Shown: positions 18,720 to 28,775 of the stretch, one piece after another
How positions within the stretch are numbered: the stretch's first letter is position 1
Layout: each line of letters begins with the position of its first letter
Source: an uncultured Aquimarina sp.
Lineage (GTDB): Bacteria; Bacteroidota; Bacteroidia; Flavobacteriales; Flavobacteriaceae
NCBI GenBank assembly: GCA_947498765.1
Contig: CANMLG010000031.1
Coordinates: 40,009-104,008 of the forward strand
DNA length: 64,000 bases
Direction: 5' to 3'
Notes under the pieces: model-generated
What the model was told of the DNA's origin: nothing
Database searches by the model: none
What the model saw: only the letters and a program-made list of their open reading frames with translations
Position numbers and translations under genes: made by a program

Positions 18720-21065
18720 TTATTCAAATTCATCCATACCTTCATCAATATCATTTTCTTCAACTCTATTCTTATTATAACTTTCACAATCTATGACTAT
18801 TCCTAAATTATTAGGACGATCAAAATCTTCTTTAGAAATATTCAAGCTTTTATCTGCATAACATTTACGCATAAAAATTGCCCAAATAGGTAGTGACATG
18901 GCAGCTCCTTGCCCATAAGTTACCGACTTAAAGTGTGTAGCCCTATCCTCGGCTCCTACCCAAACACCCGTGCACAAGTTAGGTACAACACCCATAAACC
19001 ACCCATCACTTTGATTTTGAGTAGTTCCTGTTTTACCTGCAATGGCATTTGCAAACTCATACGGATATCCTGTAATAATACGCTTGTAATCTTCTCTGTA
19101 GGATTTCCCTGTACGTAATCGCACTCCTGAGCCTGCTCGAGTTACTCCTTCCATCAAATTTAAAGTTACATAAGCAGCTTCTTTACTAATAACATCACGA
19201 GGATCTGGTACATTTTGGTATAAAATAGAGCCATTTTTATCTTCAATATGAGTAATCATTATGGGTTGATTATAAATTCCTTCATTAGCAAAAGTACTAT
19301 AGGCGCCAACCATTTCATATACACTTAAATCTACAGTACCTAGTGCAATAGAGGGCACCTCGGGAATATTACTTTTAATTCCCATTTTTTTTGCTAAACG
19401 AACTACTGGTACAGGACCTATTCGCCCCATGATTCGAGCAGTAATAGTATTTATGGATTTTGCTAACGCATCCTTCAACGTTAAATATCCTCCGTATTTA
19501 TCCCCACTATTTTTTGGTGTCCAATCTTCGGTACTACCAAAACGACCTGCCTCTATAGTATACTGAACATTTGGCAACGTATCGCAAGGAGAAAGTTTTA
19601 ATTGATCTATCGCTGTTGCGTATACAAATGGCTTAAATGTTGATCCAACTTGTCGTTTTCCTTGCTTAACATGATCGTACTGAAAGTATTTATAATTATT
19701 TCCACCCACCCAAGCTTTAACATGCCCTGTTTGGGGTTCCATAGACATCATTCCTGTTTGAAAAAATGATTTGTAATATAGAATAGAATCCCTGGGTGTC
19801 ATAATAGTATCAATCTCTCCTCCCCACGAAAAAATACGCATTTTTACTTTCTTTTTAAACGAAGCATATATTTCCTTATCAGACTTCCCATCTGCCTTCA
19901 TTATTCTGTAACGTTCAGAGCGGCGCATACCTTGTCTAATAATTTTATCTCTATCCTTTTTTTCTATATCTGTAAAAGGTGCCGTCTTATTATCTTTATT
20001 TTGCCTATTAAATTCTTTTTGCAATTTTGTTAAATGCATTTTTACAGCTTCCTCTGCATATTTTTGCATTCGAGAATCAATAGTTACGTGAATTTTTAGA
20101 CCATCCCTATATATGTTATACAATTCCTTTTCACCTGTAACCGGATTATATTTAGGATTGTCTTCAATCCACCCTTCCATAAAATCCCTCAAATATTCTC
20201 TAAAATAAGTCGCAATTCCTTCGGCATGTCCTTCAGGAGAAAAATTTATTGCTAAAGGTAAATTTTGCAAACTATCTTTCACTTTTTCAGAAATATATGC
20301 TTGCTTTTCCATTTGTTTTAGCACTTGATTTCTACGTTGTAGACTATTTTTTTTAAAGCGTTCTTTTTGTGGATTGTATAAAATTGGATTTTTAAGCATA
20401 GCCACTAAAGTAGCAGCTTCTTCAATTTTCAAATCCTTTGGTTCTTTACCAAAATAAATACGCGAAGCCGATCCAATACCTACGGCTTGATATAAAAAGT
20501 CATATTTATTAAAGTACATGGTAATAATTTCTTCCTTTGTATACTGGCGCTCTAGGCGAGTTGCAATTACCCATTCCTTCATTTTTTGCGTAATGCGCTC
20601 AACAATATTTTTAGAACCACCAGTAAACAGCATTTTAGATAATTGCTGCGTAATGGTACTAGCCCCTCCTTTTCTTCCTAAATTGACTATTGCACGGATA
20701 GTTCCACGGGCATCGATCCCCGAGTGCGAATAAAAACGTTCATCTTCGGTAGCCACTAAAGCCTTTACTAAATGCTCTGGAAGCTCATCATAAGTTACAG
20801 GTGTTCTATTTTCATTAAAAAAAGTTCCAATAGTTTTTCCATCTGCCGAAATGATTTCCGTGGCTAAATTATTTTCTGGATTCTCCAATTCAGCAAATTC
20901 AGGCATTTTCCCGAAAGCACCAAAACCTGCTAGTAAGAATAAAAGAACTAAACATAAAAAACCCGAAATAAAAGCAATCCAAAACCATTTGATAAACCTA
21001 AAGTTATTGCTCTTGGTAGTTTTTTTTACAGGTGTCGTTTTTGAGGTTGTTTTTTTTTGTGTCAT
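18720..21065 (-). CDS. penicillin-binding protein 1A (transglycosylase/transpeptidase)
   Basis: GT51 'LVATEDERFYSHSGID', 'GGASTITQQLSKML'; transpeptidase 'GSTFKPFVY', 'AKSINT', 'AGKTGTTQNQSDGWFMG'. Confidence 0.95.
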   Translation of the reverse strand: MTQKKTTSKTTPVKKTTKSNNFRFIKWFWIAFISGFLCLVLLFLLAGFGAFGKMPEFAELENPENNLATEIISADGKTIGTFFNENRTPVTYDELPEHLVKALVATEDERFYSHSGIDARGTIRAIVNLGRKGGASTITQQLSKMLFTGGSKNIVERITQKMKEWVIATRLERQYTKEEIITMYFNKYDFLYQAVGIGSASRIYFGKEPKDLKIEEAATLVAMLKNPILYNPQKERFKKNSLQRRNQVLKQMEKQAYISEKVKDSLQNLPLAINFSPEGHAEGIATYFREYLRDFMEGWIEDNPKYNPVTGEKELYNIYRDGLKIHVTIDSRMQKYAEEAVKMHLTKLQKEFNRQNKDNKTAPFTDIEKKDRDKIIRQGMRRSERYRIMKADGKSDKEIYASFKKKVKMRIFSWGGEIDTIMTPRDSILYYKSFFQTGMMSMEPQTGHVKAWVGGNNYKYFQYDHVKQGKRQVGSTFKPFVYATAIDQLKLSPCDTLPNVQYTIEAGRFGSTEDWTPKNSGDKYGGYLTLKDALAKSINTITARIMGRIGPVPVVRLAKKMGIKSNIPEVPSIALGTVDLSVYEMVGAYSTFANEGIYNQPIMITHIEDKNGSILYQNVPDPRDVISKEAAYVTLNLMEGVTRAGSGVRLRTGKSYREDYKRIITGYPYEFANAIAGKTGTTQNQSDGWFMGVVPNLCTGVWVGAEDRATHFKSVTYGQGAAMSLPIWAIFMRKCYADKSLNISKEDFDRPNNLGIVIDCESYNKNRVEENDIDEGMDEFE

Positions 21066-21067
21066 TT

Positions 21068-21652
21068 TTAGTGAGTTTCCTTATTTTCAACTCTGAAGCC
21101 AATATTGGTAATTCCTTTTAAAAATAAAATACCATGCTCCGAACCATTGGTACGCATAGCTTGCCTTATAGAAACTTTATAAATTCCTTTTTCTTTAAAT
21201 TTAAACTGTTCTTTAAACCAAAGCTTATTTTCTTTTAATGAAGTAGCCCCCGTACCTAACCATTCTCCAGTTGGTTTTGCCATTTCGTATTCTAATGTAT
21301 CTAGTTCTTTTTTTCCGTTCGGATAATCAATATTAGTTATCACAAAAAGGTTACTATACTTATAGTCATTAGTATTTCTAATATTAAAAAATAAATTATA
21401 AGTTTTTAACGAATCCATAGTAGGCAAAGTAAAACTAATAATACTATCCTTATGCCACCCCTTTGTCTCTATATCAGTATAACTATCAAACACTTGATTT
21501 TTATCACAACTTACTAAAGAAAAAAAAGTGATAACAACTATACAACCAAGAATAGTGTTATGCAGTTTATTTTTATAAAAAACGGCAACTTCTAAGTTCA
21601 TCCATTGGTATTTACACCTCAAATTAGAGGATAAAAAGCCTAATTTATGCAT
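21068..21652 (-). CDS. gldH: gliding motility lipoprotein GldH
   Basis: Lipobox 'FSLVSC', 'DKNQVFDSYTDIETKGWHKDSIISF', and GldH-like body; located between ricT and PBP1A. Confidence 0.88.
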   Translation of the reverse strand: MHKLGFLSSNLRCKYQWMNLEVAVFYKNKLHNTILGCIVVITFFSLVSCDKNQVFDSYTDIETKGWHKDSIISFTLPTMDSLKTYNLFFNIRNTNDYKYSNLFVITNIDYPNGKKELDTLEYEMAKPTGEWLGTGATSLKENKLWFKEQFKFKEKGIYKVSIRQAMRTNGSEHGILFLKGITNIGFRVENKETH

Positions 21653-23135
21653 TTTTAGAGTCAGAATTTGGTTTTTGATTCGTATTTGGTTTTCGCTTTA
21701 CTCTTGATTTTTGATTTGCTTGCTGTTTTGGTCTTCGCTTTGCTTTTTGTCCAGTTTGATTATTCCCTTTTTGCGTTTCCCCTTTTACTTTATTCGGAGT
21801 TGTTTTGTTTTTAACATCACCCGTTTTAGTACTTGTTTTCTGATCAGGTTTATTGACTCTGTTATTAGGCTTATTTGTTCTCCCAGAAGGTTTTCTGCGT
21901 TTTGAAGGTCTTCTTGTACCTTCAGCATCTTCTTTTTTCTGAAAACTACCACCTTTGTTATCTACTTCTTTCTGGTTTTTTTTCAGATTCTTTTCCAAAC
22001 TTTGGGATTTTCGCCTGTTATTTTTTCGACGACCACCAGTTCTTTTAGGCTGATCAAAACGCGTTAAACTATCCTGTCCAACTACATTCTCAAAATCAAA
22101 TGAACTCTCTTTCTTATCATCAATAGCATAATCTTCAAGTGCTTCTACGGCTTCACTTTTCAGATTCATCTTAATCATTTCATTAGCATCTTCCGCCTTG
22201 ATAGTAAACCAATTCATCCATTCTCCTTCGTAAGCATACCATAAATAGCCTTTAAAAATGTCTATTTTTTGACAAACAGCTGTACCTTTTTCTGTTTTTA
22301 TTTTTATATCAGTTTTCGGAAAACTATTTAAGGCTTCTAAATAGCCATCTAGCTCATAATTTAAACAGCACTTTAATTTCCCACATTGACCCGCTAATTT
22401 TTGAGGATTTAATGATAATTGTTGGTATCGTGCAGCACTTGTATTAACCGATCTAAAGTCGGTTAGCCAAGTAGAACAGCACAACTCACGACCACATGAT
22501 CCAATACCTCCTAACCTAGCAGCTTCTTGTCTAAAACCAATTTGGCGCATTTCTATCCGAATACTAAATTCTTTCGCAAAATCTTTAATTAACTGTCTAA
22601 AATCAACACGTTCTTCTGCGGTGTAATAAAAGGTAGCTTTAGAAGCGTCTCCCTGAAATTCGATATCAGAAATTTTCATTTTCAGCTCCAATTGAATAGC
22701 AATTTCCCGAGCCCTTACCTTCATCCTCTCTTCTCGATCGCGAGCACCCTGCCAAACATCAATATCTTTTTGAGTTGCTTTTCTATATATTTTCAAAATA
22801 TCATCGCCAGCAGTGGGTATCTTTTTGCGCTTCATTTGAACACGCACTAATTCACCTGCTAAACTCACCATACCAACATCGTGCCCAGAATTGGCTTGTG
22901 TTGCTACAACATCCCCTATACTTAAGGTTAAATTATCTGGATTTTGAAAATATATTTTTCGCCCGTTTTTAAAACGAACTTCAACAAAATCAAAGGGTTT
23001 CGCTCCATTTGGAAGCGACATATTTGAAAGCCAGTCAAAAACTGTCAACTTATTACAACCGTCGGTTCCACAAGTGCCGTTATTTTTACAGCCTTTGGGT
23101 TGCCCGTCTTTGGTAGCACAACTACTACACGCCAT
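21645..23135 (-). CDS. ricT: PSP1/RicT-like regulatory iron-sulfur complex subunit with a C-terminal basic low-complexity tail
   Basis: 'RVDFRQLIKDFAKEFSIRIEMRQIGFRQEAARLGGIGSCGRELCCSTWL', 'QKLAGQCGKLKCCLNYE'; K/N/Q-rich tail. Confidence 0.9.
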   Translation of the reverse strand: MACSSCATKDGQPKGCKNNGTCGTDGCNKLTVFDWLSNMSLPNGAKPFDFVEVRFKNGRKIYFQNPDNLTLSIGDVVATQANSGHDVGMVSLAGELVRVQMKRKKIPTAGDDILKIYRKATQKDIDVWQGARDREERMKVRAREIAIQLELKMKISDIEFQGDASKATFYYTAEERVDFRQLIKDFAKEFSIRIEMRQIGFRQEAARLGGIGSCGRELCCSTWLTDFRSVNTSAARYQQLSLNPQKLAGQCGKLKCCLNYELDGYLEALNSFPKTDIKIKTEKGTAVCQKIDIFKGYLWYAYEGEWMNWFTIKAEDANEMIKMNLKSEAVEALEDYAIDDKKESSFDFENVVGQDSLTRFDQPKRTGGRRKNNRRKSQSLEKNLKKNQKEVDNKGGSFQKKEDAEGTRRPSKRRKPSGRTNKPNNRVNKPDQKTSTKTGDVKNKTTPNKVKGETQKGNNQTGQKAKRRPKQQANQKSRVKRKPNTNQKPNSDSKNA

Positions 23136-23299
23136 ACATCAATGTATATATAAAACCTAGCATACTGATTTCTGAAGCTTTTTGCTTACACTATCAATAG
23201 GTAAGTATTTAATTCGTAAAATTATTCTTAAGTAGTAAAGATACTATAAATTTGATTGCAGCCACACGGTTAAATTTTTTTAAGAACTTACTAAAAAAA

Positions 23300-24331
23300 T
23301 TATTTTTTAAACTTTAATACTTCCGACCTCCCTTTTTTGAAAATTTTATTACTATTTCCTTTACCTTTTCTTAAAGCTTTTTGCTCTTCAAAGGGGAGGG
23401 CTGCAATTTCCTTACAAGCATCTGAACAACAATTATTCATAGCTTGCTTGCATTCTTCGCATTGAATAAATAGCAAATGACATGCTTCATTTGCACAATT
23501 TTCATGTGTATCACAAGCTTTACCACATTGATGACAATTTGAAATAATATCTTCAGAAATACGCTCACCCCTTCGGTGGTCAAAAACAAAATTTTTACCT
23601 AAAAATTTATTCTCCAATTTTTCCGAAGTTATTTGGCGTGCATATTCGATAATACCTCCTTCCAATTGATATACTTGCTCAAAACCTTTATGCTTGTAAT
23701 AGGCACTTGCTTTTTCACATCGAATACCTCCTGTACAATACATAACAAGTTTTTTGTCTTTTTTATGATCCTTAAGGTCTTCTTCAATAATATCTAATGA
23801 ATCGCGAAATGTATCTACATCTGGAGTTACGGCATTTTTGAAATGCCCAATTTCACTTTCGTAATGGTTTCGCATGTCTACTAAAACGGTATCCGGATCC
23901 TCTATTAACTCATTAAAAGCTTTTGCATCTACATGAATCCCTTTATTGGTTACATCAAAAGTATTATCATCCAAACCATCGGCAACAATTTTATTTCTAA
24001 CTTTTACTTTTAGTTTTAGAAATGACATATTATCCTGCTCACGAGCAATGTTTAATCGTACGTTTTCTAAAAAAGAAATGCTATCTAAATGCGTTTTAAA
24101 TTTATTAAAATTAGGTGCTGGCACTGATAATTGTGCATTAATACCCTCTGTAGCTACATAAATACGCCCTAAAACATCTAATTCATTCCAGGTTAAAAAA
24201 AGATGATCTCGTAACACTTGAGGGTTACCAATATTATGGTATTGATAAAAGGAAATGGTTATGCGCTCGGTACCGGCCTCTTGAATAAGAGTAGCTCTTT
24301 CGGCAGCGCTTAATTTATTGTACAGTTGCAT
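23300..24331 (-). CDS. trhO: rhodanese-type tRNA uridine hydroxylase (TrhO/YceA, UPF0176)
   Basis: 'LFLTWNELDVLGRIYVATEGINAQLS', 'DMRNHYESEIGHFKNA', 'VMYCTGGIRCEKASAYYKHKGFEQVYQLEGGIIEY', Cys-rich C-terminus. Confidence 0.93.
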   Translation of the reverse strand: MQLYNKLSAAERATLIQEAGTERITISFYQYHNIGNPQVLRDHLFLTWNELDVLGRIYVATEGINAQLSVPAPNFNKFKTHLDSISFLENVRLNIAREQDNMSFLKLKVKVRNKIVADGLDDNTFDVTNKGIHVDAKAFNELIEDPDTVLVDMRNHYESEIGHFKNAVTPDVDTFRDSLDIIEEDLKDHKKDKKLVMYCTGGIRCEKASAYYKHKGFEQVYQLEGGIIEYARQITSEKLENKFLGKNFVFDHRRGERISEDIISNCHQCGKACDTHENCANEACHLLFIQCEECKQAMNNCCSDACKEIAALPFEEQKALRKGKGNSNKIFKKGRSEVLKFKK

Positions 24332-24386
24332 GCTATACTAATTTATTAAGATTAAAAATGCAAATATACATGTTATTTAAAAAACA

Positions 24387-24422
24387 AAAAACCAGTGTAT
24401 AACAAGGTACACACTGGTTTTA
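24387..24422. terminator. hairpin terminator downstream of modular lipoprotein A
   Basis: aaaaccagtgt ... acactggtttt. Confidence 0.75.
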
Positions 24423-24466
24423 AAAAGTAAATCACTACTTATTTAAACTATACTAATTCAAATCGT

Positions 24467-26029
24467 TTACTGCACTGTAATTGTTTCTTTTAAAGTTACT
24501 CCTCCTGAACATATATTAGCAGAAGTTACTTGTGCTTCGATAGTGTGCTGACCTGGCTCAAGTGTAACTCGTATATTACTAAAATCTCCTAGCACTCTAG
24601 TTATAGTATTTAAAGGATTTTTGAGTATATCTTCTTCTGAATAAACAGCTCCATCAATGGTCCAAACTATTGTAGTTAAATTCTTATCTCTGATATCAGA
24701 TCCTCCTCTTGGCTCTATCACTAATTGTATATTTTTAGGTCCATTCCCTGTGCTTCTAAAACTTGTTCTTAAAAACAAATCATTACAAGTTAATTGTACT
24801 GGTGGAGCTGAAGGTGTAGGTGGCGTTTCTGTAACTGGTTGTGCTGGAGTTACTGGCGCTACAGGTGCAGCTGGCTCTTCCTCAACTGGTGTTACTGGCG
24901 CTACAGGAGTAGCTTCATTTTCAAATACTACTTCTCCTTTTAATACCACGCCTTCGGCACATGCACTTGGTGTAGTTACTTTTACTTCTACTGTATTTAA
25001 TCCATCTTTAAACTGCGTAAAAGTAAATAAAGAAGTATTTGTTCCGGGCGATTGACCTAATTCTTCTCTTGTAAATACTTTTCCATTAATAGTCCATTCC
25101 ACTACAGTTTCATTAACCGTGTTTCTAAAGAAATCTCTTGGCTTAATTTCTAATATCGCTCTATTACCTCTTTTTTCAAGTTTAGTTATCCCTAATTCTA
25201 AATCATCACAAGAGGTTTCTGTCTCTGATGTAGGCTCTTCTTCTTCCTTAGATTCTTCTTCCTCTTTTTCTAATTCTTCTTCCTCTTCAACTTCTTCAGC
25301 TGGTACTTCTTCTATTTTTTGATCCGAAATAGTTACTGCTAAATTTGCATCAACAACTGCGGTTACACTTAATTGTTTTCCTTCACATGATTCTGAACTT
25401 GCAACAACTTTTATATCATAACTACCCGCTTCGTCAAATCGGTATACTGTAATATTATTTAATACGTTTCCAGAACCAAAAGCTTGTCTATCTTCGTTTG
25501 AAAGCGCTTCGCCATTTAAAAACCATTTGATAGCGGCTACGTCTGCTCCCTTAACTTGCACTGGAACTGACACTAAACCTGACGCATTTGCATTTAATCC
25601 TACAATTGGCGAAAACTCGATAGTCTCACAGCCTTTAGTTGCTGCTTCTTCCAACTCTAAACTATCAATAGTTAAACTTGTACAAATACTTTCTACTACA
25701 CAACTACTCCCATTTTTTGGTATTGCTACAAAACAAACTTCAAAAGTTCCATTTTCTGTAAATGTATTTTGAAATAATGAATTTGTAGCTCCTTCTACAA
25801 CCTGACCATTAATAGACCATGTGTAATCTAAATTTAAAAATTTAGCATTACTTGGTGTAAATGCATAAATTACAGATTGCTTATCTTCACTTGCTTTAAT
25901 TTCTGTTGTGTTTACCTGCATGGCGTTAATTGCTAAGCAATCTTCGGCAGATAACTCTTGTTCACATGATGTTAAGCCCAAAAGCAACATCAAAAATGAA
26001 ATTCCAAATAAAAAAATGTTCTTTTTCAT
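24467..26029 (-). CDS. modular surface lipoprotein A (PKD-like modules separated by acidic and V/T/P-rich linkers)
   Basis: Lipobox 'LLGLTSC' after MKKNIFLFGISFLML; 'EEVPAEEVEEEEELEKEEEESKEEEE' linker; repeated 'VxWTINGxxxxxEEL...C.xGVxLK' modules. The start is placed at MKKN because a promoter-like box lies inside the longer track ORF. Confidence 0.85.
   Translation of the reverse strand: MKKNIFLFGISFLMLLLGLTSCEQELSAEDCLAINAMQVNTTEIKASEDKQSVIYAFTPSNAKFLNLDYTWSINGQVVEGATNSLFQNTFTENGTFEVCFVAIPKNGSSCVVESICTSLTIDSLELEEAATKGCETIEFSPIVGLNANASGLVSVPVQVKGADVAAIKWFLNGEALSNEDRQAFGSGNVLNNITVYRFDEAGSYDIKVVASSESCEGKQLSVTAVVDANLAVTISDQKIEEVPAEEVEEEEELEKEEEESKEEEEPTSETETSCDDLELGITKLEKRGNRAILEIKPRDFFRNTVNETVVEWTINGKVFTREELGQSPGTNTSLFTFTQFKDGLNTVEVKVTTPSACAEGVVLKGEVVFENEATPVAPVTPVEEEPAAPVAPVTPAQPVTETPPTPSAPPVQLTCNDLFLRTSFRSTGNGPKNIQLVIEPRGGSDIRDKNLTTIVWTIDGAVYSEEDILKNPLNTITRVLGDFSNIRVTLEPGQHTIEAQVTSANICSGGVTLKETITVQ
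25646..26029. repeat. 384-bp direct repeat copy 1 (5' end of lipoprotein A)
   Basis: Encodes 128 aa that differ at 7 positions from the product of 27134-27517. Confidence 0.92.
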
Positions 26030-26112
26030 AATTTTAGTTTCTAAATTTAATTTTAAATTTTCTGTTAGTATATACACAACACCTAATAAGCAACTTACCC
26101 TATTTTTTTTTA

Positions 26113-26140
26113 CAAAAATAAAAATGTGCCTATGCGCCAA
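26113..26140 (-). promoter_or_regulatory. putative promoter of lipoprotein A gene: TTG-N17-TATTTTTG
   Basis: Minus strand TTG (26140-26138), 17 nt, TATTTTTG (26120-26113), matching the Flavobacterium-type TTG-N17+-TAnnTTTG pattern. Confidence 0.55.
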
Positions 26141-26217
26141 TGCACACACCCATTTAACACTCTCTTTGCAAATACTAACTGCCTAGGCTTTTCTATTCAT
26201 TGCTATTATTTTACATA

Positions 26218-26254
26218 AAAAAGCCCTGATAAAAATTTAATATCAGGGCTTTTA
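26218..26254. terminator. hairpin terminator downstream of modular lipoprotein B
   Basis: aaaagccctgata ... tatcagggctttt perfect stem. Confidence 0.8.
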
Positions 26255-26296
26255 TTAAAATATTTATTATTTCAACGTTATCAACATAACATTAAA

Positions 26297-27517
26297 TTAA
26301 TCTACCGTAATTGTTGTAGACAATACTCTTCCTTCAGAACATAAATCTGGAGAGTTAATTCTTGCTTCTATAGTATAGGTCCCTGGATTTTCTAAAAAAT
26401 TTATTCTTGTAAAATCACCAAGTGCGCTTGCTATTGGATTACGCCCATTATTAGCTAATTCTTCATTAGAAAGTATTACTCCATTAACTGTCCATGTTAT
26501 TGCTAATGCATCCCCTCTAGTTACACTAACTAAAGATATGGGCTCAAGAGCTACTACAAATCTTGCTTGTCCATTAAAATCACTTCTTTGTCTAGCTGTA
26601 ATTACAACATCACTACAATCTTGCACTGCGGGTGTTCCTTGTCCCACAGGCACTTCTACTACTGGCTCTGTTGGTGTTACTGGTGTTGTTGGCTCTTCAA
26701 CTACTGGCTCTGCAGGAGTTGTTGGCGCTACTGGAGCAGCAGGAACTTCTACTTCAGGAAGCGTAATGCTAGTTTCAATATTAACTCCAGTATCACATAC
26801 ACCTGGTACAGTTGCAAAAACTTTAAAAGTATGCACTCCTGGTGCTAAATTTGAAAAAGTAACTAAACTAAAGTCATTAAATCGATCATCATCAAGTTCA
26901 CTGATCTCATCTTGTGTTAACTCTTTTCCGTCAACAGTCCATACATATACTGACTGTGATAGATGACTAAACGTGCTAATATTCCCTTTTCTTTGTGGAA
27001 TTTGAACTATAGTTGTACGACTACTAAATCTTATTGCCTCTAATGTTAAATCATCACAAGTCAATTCCGACTCTGAAGTAGTCTCTTCTTCTGATTCTTC
27101 AGATCCTTCCTCCTCTTCAACTTCCACAGCTACTTCTTCTAATTCTAAACTATCAATAGTTAAGCTAGTACAAATACTTTCTACTACACAACTACTCCCT
27201 TTTTTTGGTATCGCTACAAAACAAACTTCAAAAGTTCCATTTTCTGTAAATGTATTTTGAAATAAAGAATTTGTTACTCCTTCTACAACCTGACCATTAA
27301 TAGACCATGTGTAATCTAAATTTAAAAATTTAGCATTACTTGGTGTAAATGCATAAATTACAGATTGCTTATCATCACCTGATTTAATTTCTGTTGTGTT
27401 CACCTGCATAGCGTTAATTGCTAAGCAATCCTCTGCAGACAACTCTTGTTCACATGATGTTAAGCCTAAAAGCAACATCAAAAATGAAATTCCGAGTAAA
27501 AAAATGTTCTTGTTCAT
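26297..27517 (-). CDS. modular surface lipoprotein B (tandem paralog of lipoprotein A)
   Basis: N-terminal 128 aa about 95% identical to lipoprotein A; same acidic linker, V/T/P linker and C-terminal module architecture. Confidence 0.87.
   Translation of the reverse strand: MNKNIFLLGISFLMLLLGLTSCEQELSAEDCLAINAMQVNTTEIKSGDDKQSVIYAFTPSNAKFLNLDYTWSINGQVVEGVTNSLFQNTFTENGTFEVCFVAIPKKGSSCVVESICTSLTIDSLELEEVAVEVEEEEGSEESEEETTSESELTCDDLTLEAIRFSSRTTIVQIPQRKGNISTFSHLSQSVYVWTVDGKELTQDEISELDDDRFNDFSLVTFSNLAPGVHTFKVFATVPGVCDTGVNIETSITLPEVEVPAAPVAPTTPAEPVVEEPTTPVTPTEPVVEVPVGQGTPAVQDCSDVVITARQRSDFNGQARFVVALEPISLVSVTRGDALAITWTVNGVILSNEELANNGRNPIASALGDFTRINFLENPGTYTIEARINSPDLCSEGRVLSTTITVD
27134..27517. repeat. 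384-bp direct repeat copy 2 (5' end of lipoprotein B)
   Basis: See copy 1 at 25646-26029. Confidence 0.92.
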
Positions 27518-27625
27518 AATTTGGGTATTTAATTTTTTATAGTTAACAATTAGACAACCCTTGAAAGAAAATTCACCCTATGCTTTTAACATTTTTTTAA
27601 CATTTTAAATATTTCAAAAACTCTT

Positions 27626-27656
27626 TTTGTCCTACCATAATCGATAGCTAAATTTG
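27626..27656 (+). promoter_or_regulatory. putative recA promoter: TTTG-N19-TAAATTTG
   Basis: TTTG at 27626-27629, 19-nt spacer, TAAATTTG at 27649-27656; matches the Bacteroidota -33/-7 consensus exactly. Confidence 0.72.
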
Positions 27657-27697
27657 TATTTTAGCCCTGTTTTGAAACTAATTAGATACAAAGTCTT

Positions 27698-28717
27698 ATG
27701 AGCGCTGATAAAGAGAAAGATGCTAAATTAAAAGCCTTAGAATTAACCCTTGCAAAGCTTGATAAAGCCTACGGTAAAGGAGCTGTAATGAAAATGGGAG
27801 ATGCTGCAATTGTTGAAGTAGATACTATTTCTACAGGTTCTTTAGGACTAGACCTTGCTTTGGGAGTAGGTGGATTACCACGTGGTCGAGTAATAGAAAT
27901 TTTTGGTCCTGAATCATCAGGTAAAACTACATTAACATTACACGCTATTGCCGAAGCCCAAAAAACAGGTGGTATTGCTGCTTTTATTGATGCTGAGCAT
28001 GCCTTTGATCGCTTTTATGCACAAAAATTAGGTGTTGATATTGAAAATTTAGTGATTTCGCAACCTGATAATGGGGAACAAGCACTTGAAATTACAGAAA
28101 ACCTAATTAGATCTGGCGCTATTGATATTGTTGTTATTGACTCTGTTGCTGCCTTAACGCCAAAAAGTGAAATTGAGGGCGAAATGGGAGACTCTAAAAT
28201 GGGTTTACACGCCCGATTAATGTCACAAGCACTTCGTAAATTAACGTCAACTATTAACAAAACCAACTGTACTGTTATTTTCATTAATCAATTGCGTGAA
28301 AAAATTGGAGTAATGTTCGGTAATCCTGAAACTACTACTGGTGGTAATGCCTTAAAATTTTATGCTTCTGTCCGCTTAGATATTCGCCGTTCTACTCAAA
28401 TAAAAGATAGTAACGGAGAGGTCAAAGGAAACAAAACTCGAGTTAAGGTGGTTAAAAACAAAGTGGCTCCACCTTTCCGTACTGCCGAGTTTGATATTAT
28501 GTATGGGGAAGGCGTATCAAAAGTAGGCGAAATTATTGATATAGGTGTAGATTATGAAATTGTCAAAAAAAGCGGTTCATGGTTTAGCTACATGGATTCG
28601 AAACTAGGACAAGGTAGAGATGCCGTAAAAAAATTACTTTTAGACAACCCAGAATTAATGGAAGAACTAGAAGAAAAAATTGTTACTGCTATTAAATTAG
28701 CTAAAGAAGAGGCTTAA
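27698..28717 (+). CDS. recA: recombinase RecA
   Basis: '[20 protein letters not shown]', 'IDAEHAFD', '[21 protein letters not shown]', '[36 protein letters not shown]'. Confidence 0.99.
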   Translation: MSADKEKDAKLKALELTLAKLDKAYGKGAVMKMGDAAIVEVDTISTGSLGLDLALGVGGLPRGRVIEIFGPESSGKTTLTLHAIAEAQKTGGIAAFIDAEHAFDRFYAQKLGVDIENLVISQPDNGEQALEITENLIRSGAIDIVVIDSVAALTPKSEIEGEMGDSKMGLHARLMSQALRKLTSTINKTNCTVIFINQLREKIGVMFGNPETTTGGNALKFYASVRLDIRRSTQIKDSNGEVKGNKTRVKVVKNKVAPPFRTAEFDIMYGEGVSKVGEIIDIGVDYEIVKKSGSWFSYMDSKLGQGRDAVKKLLLDNPELMEELEEKIVTAIKLAKEEA

Positions 28718-28737
28718 AGCCTTGATTGTTTTATATT

Positions 28738-28768
28738 AAAAAAGACGATGTTTAGCATCGTCTTTTTT
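28738..28768. terminator. bidirectional hairpin terminator after recA
   Basis: aaaaaagacgatg-tttag-catcgtctttttt. Confidence 0.85.
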
Positions 28769-28775
28769 ATTGTAA

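Noticed and set aside
24657-25055. 132-aa plus-strand ORF rich in G/T/A/V repeats
   Set aside because: Mirror of the V/T/P linker-coding repeats of lipoprotein A on the opposite strand.
26030-26149. 40-aa N-terminal extension of lipoprotein A (MCALAHRHIFIF...)
   Set aside because: A promoter-like TTG-N17-TATTTTTG lies within it, and the lipoprotein signal peptide starts cleanly at MKKN.
26538-26966. 142-aa and 93-aa plus-strand ORFs with repetitive text
   Set aside because: Antisense shadow of low-complexity linkers in lipoprotein B.
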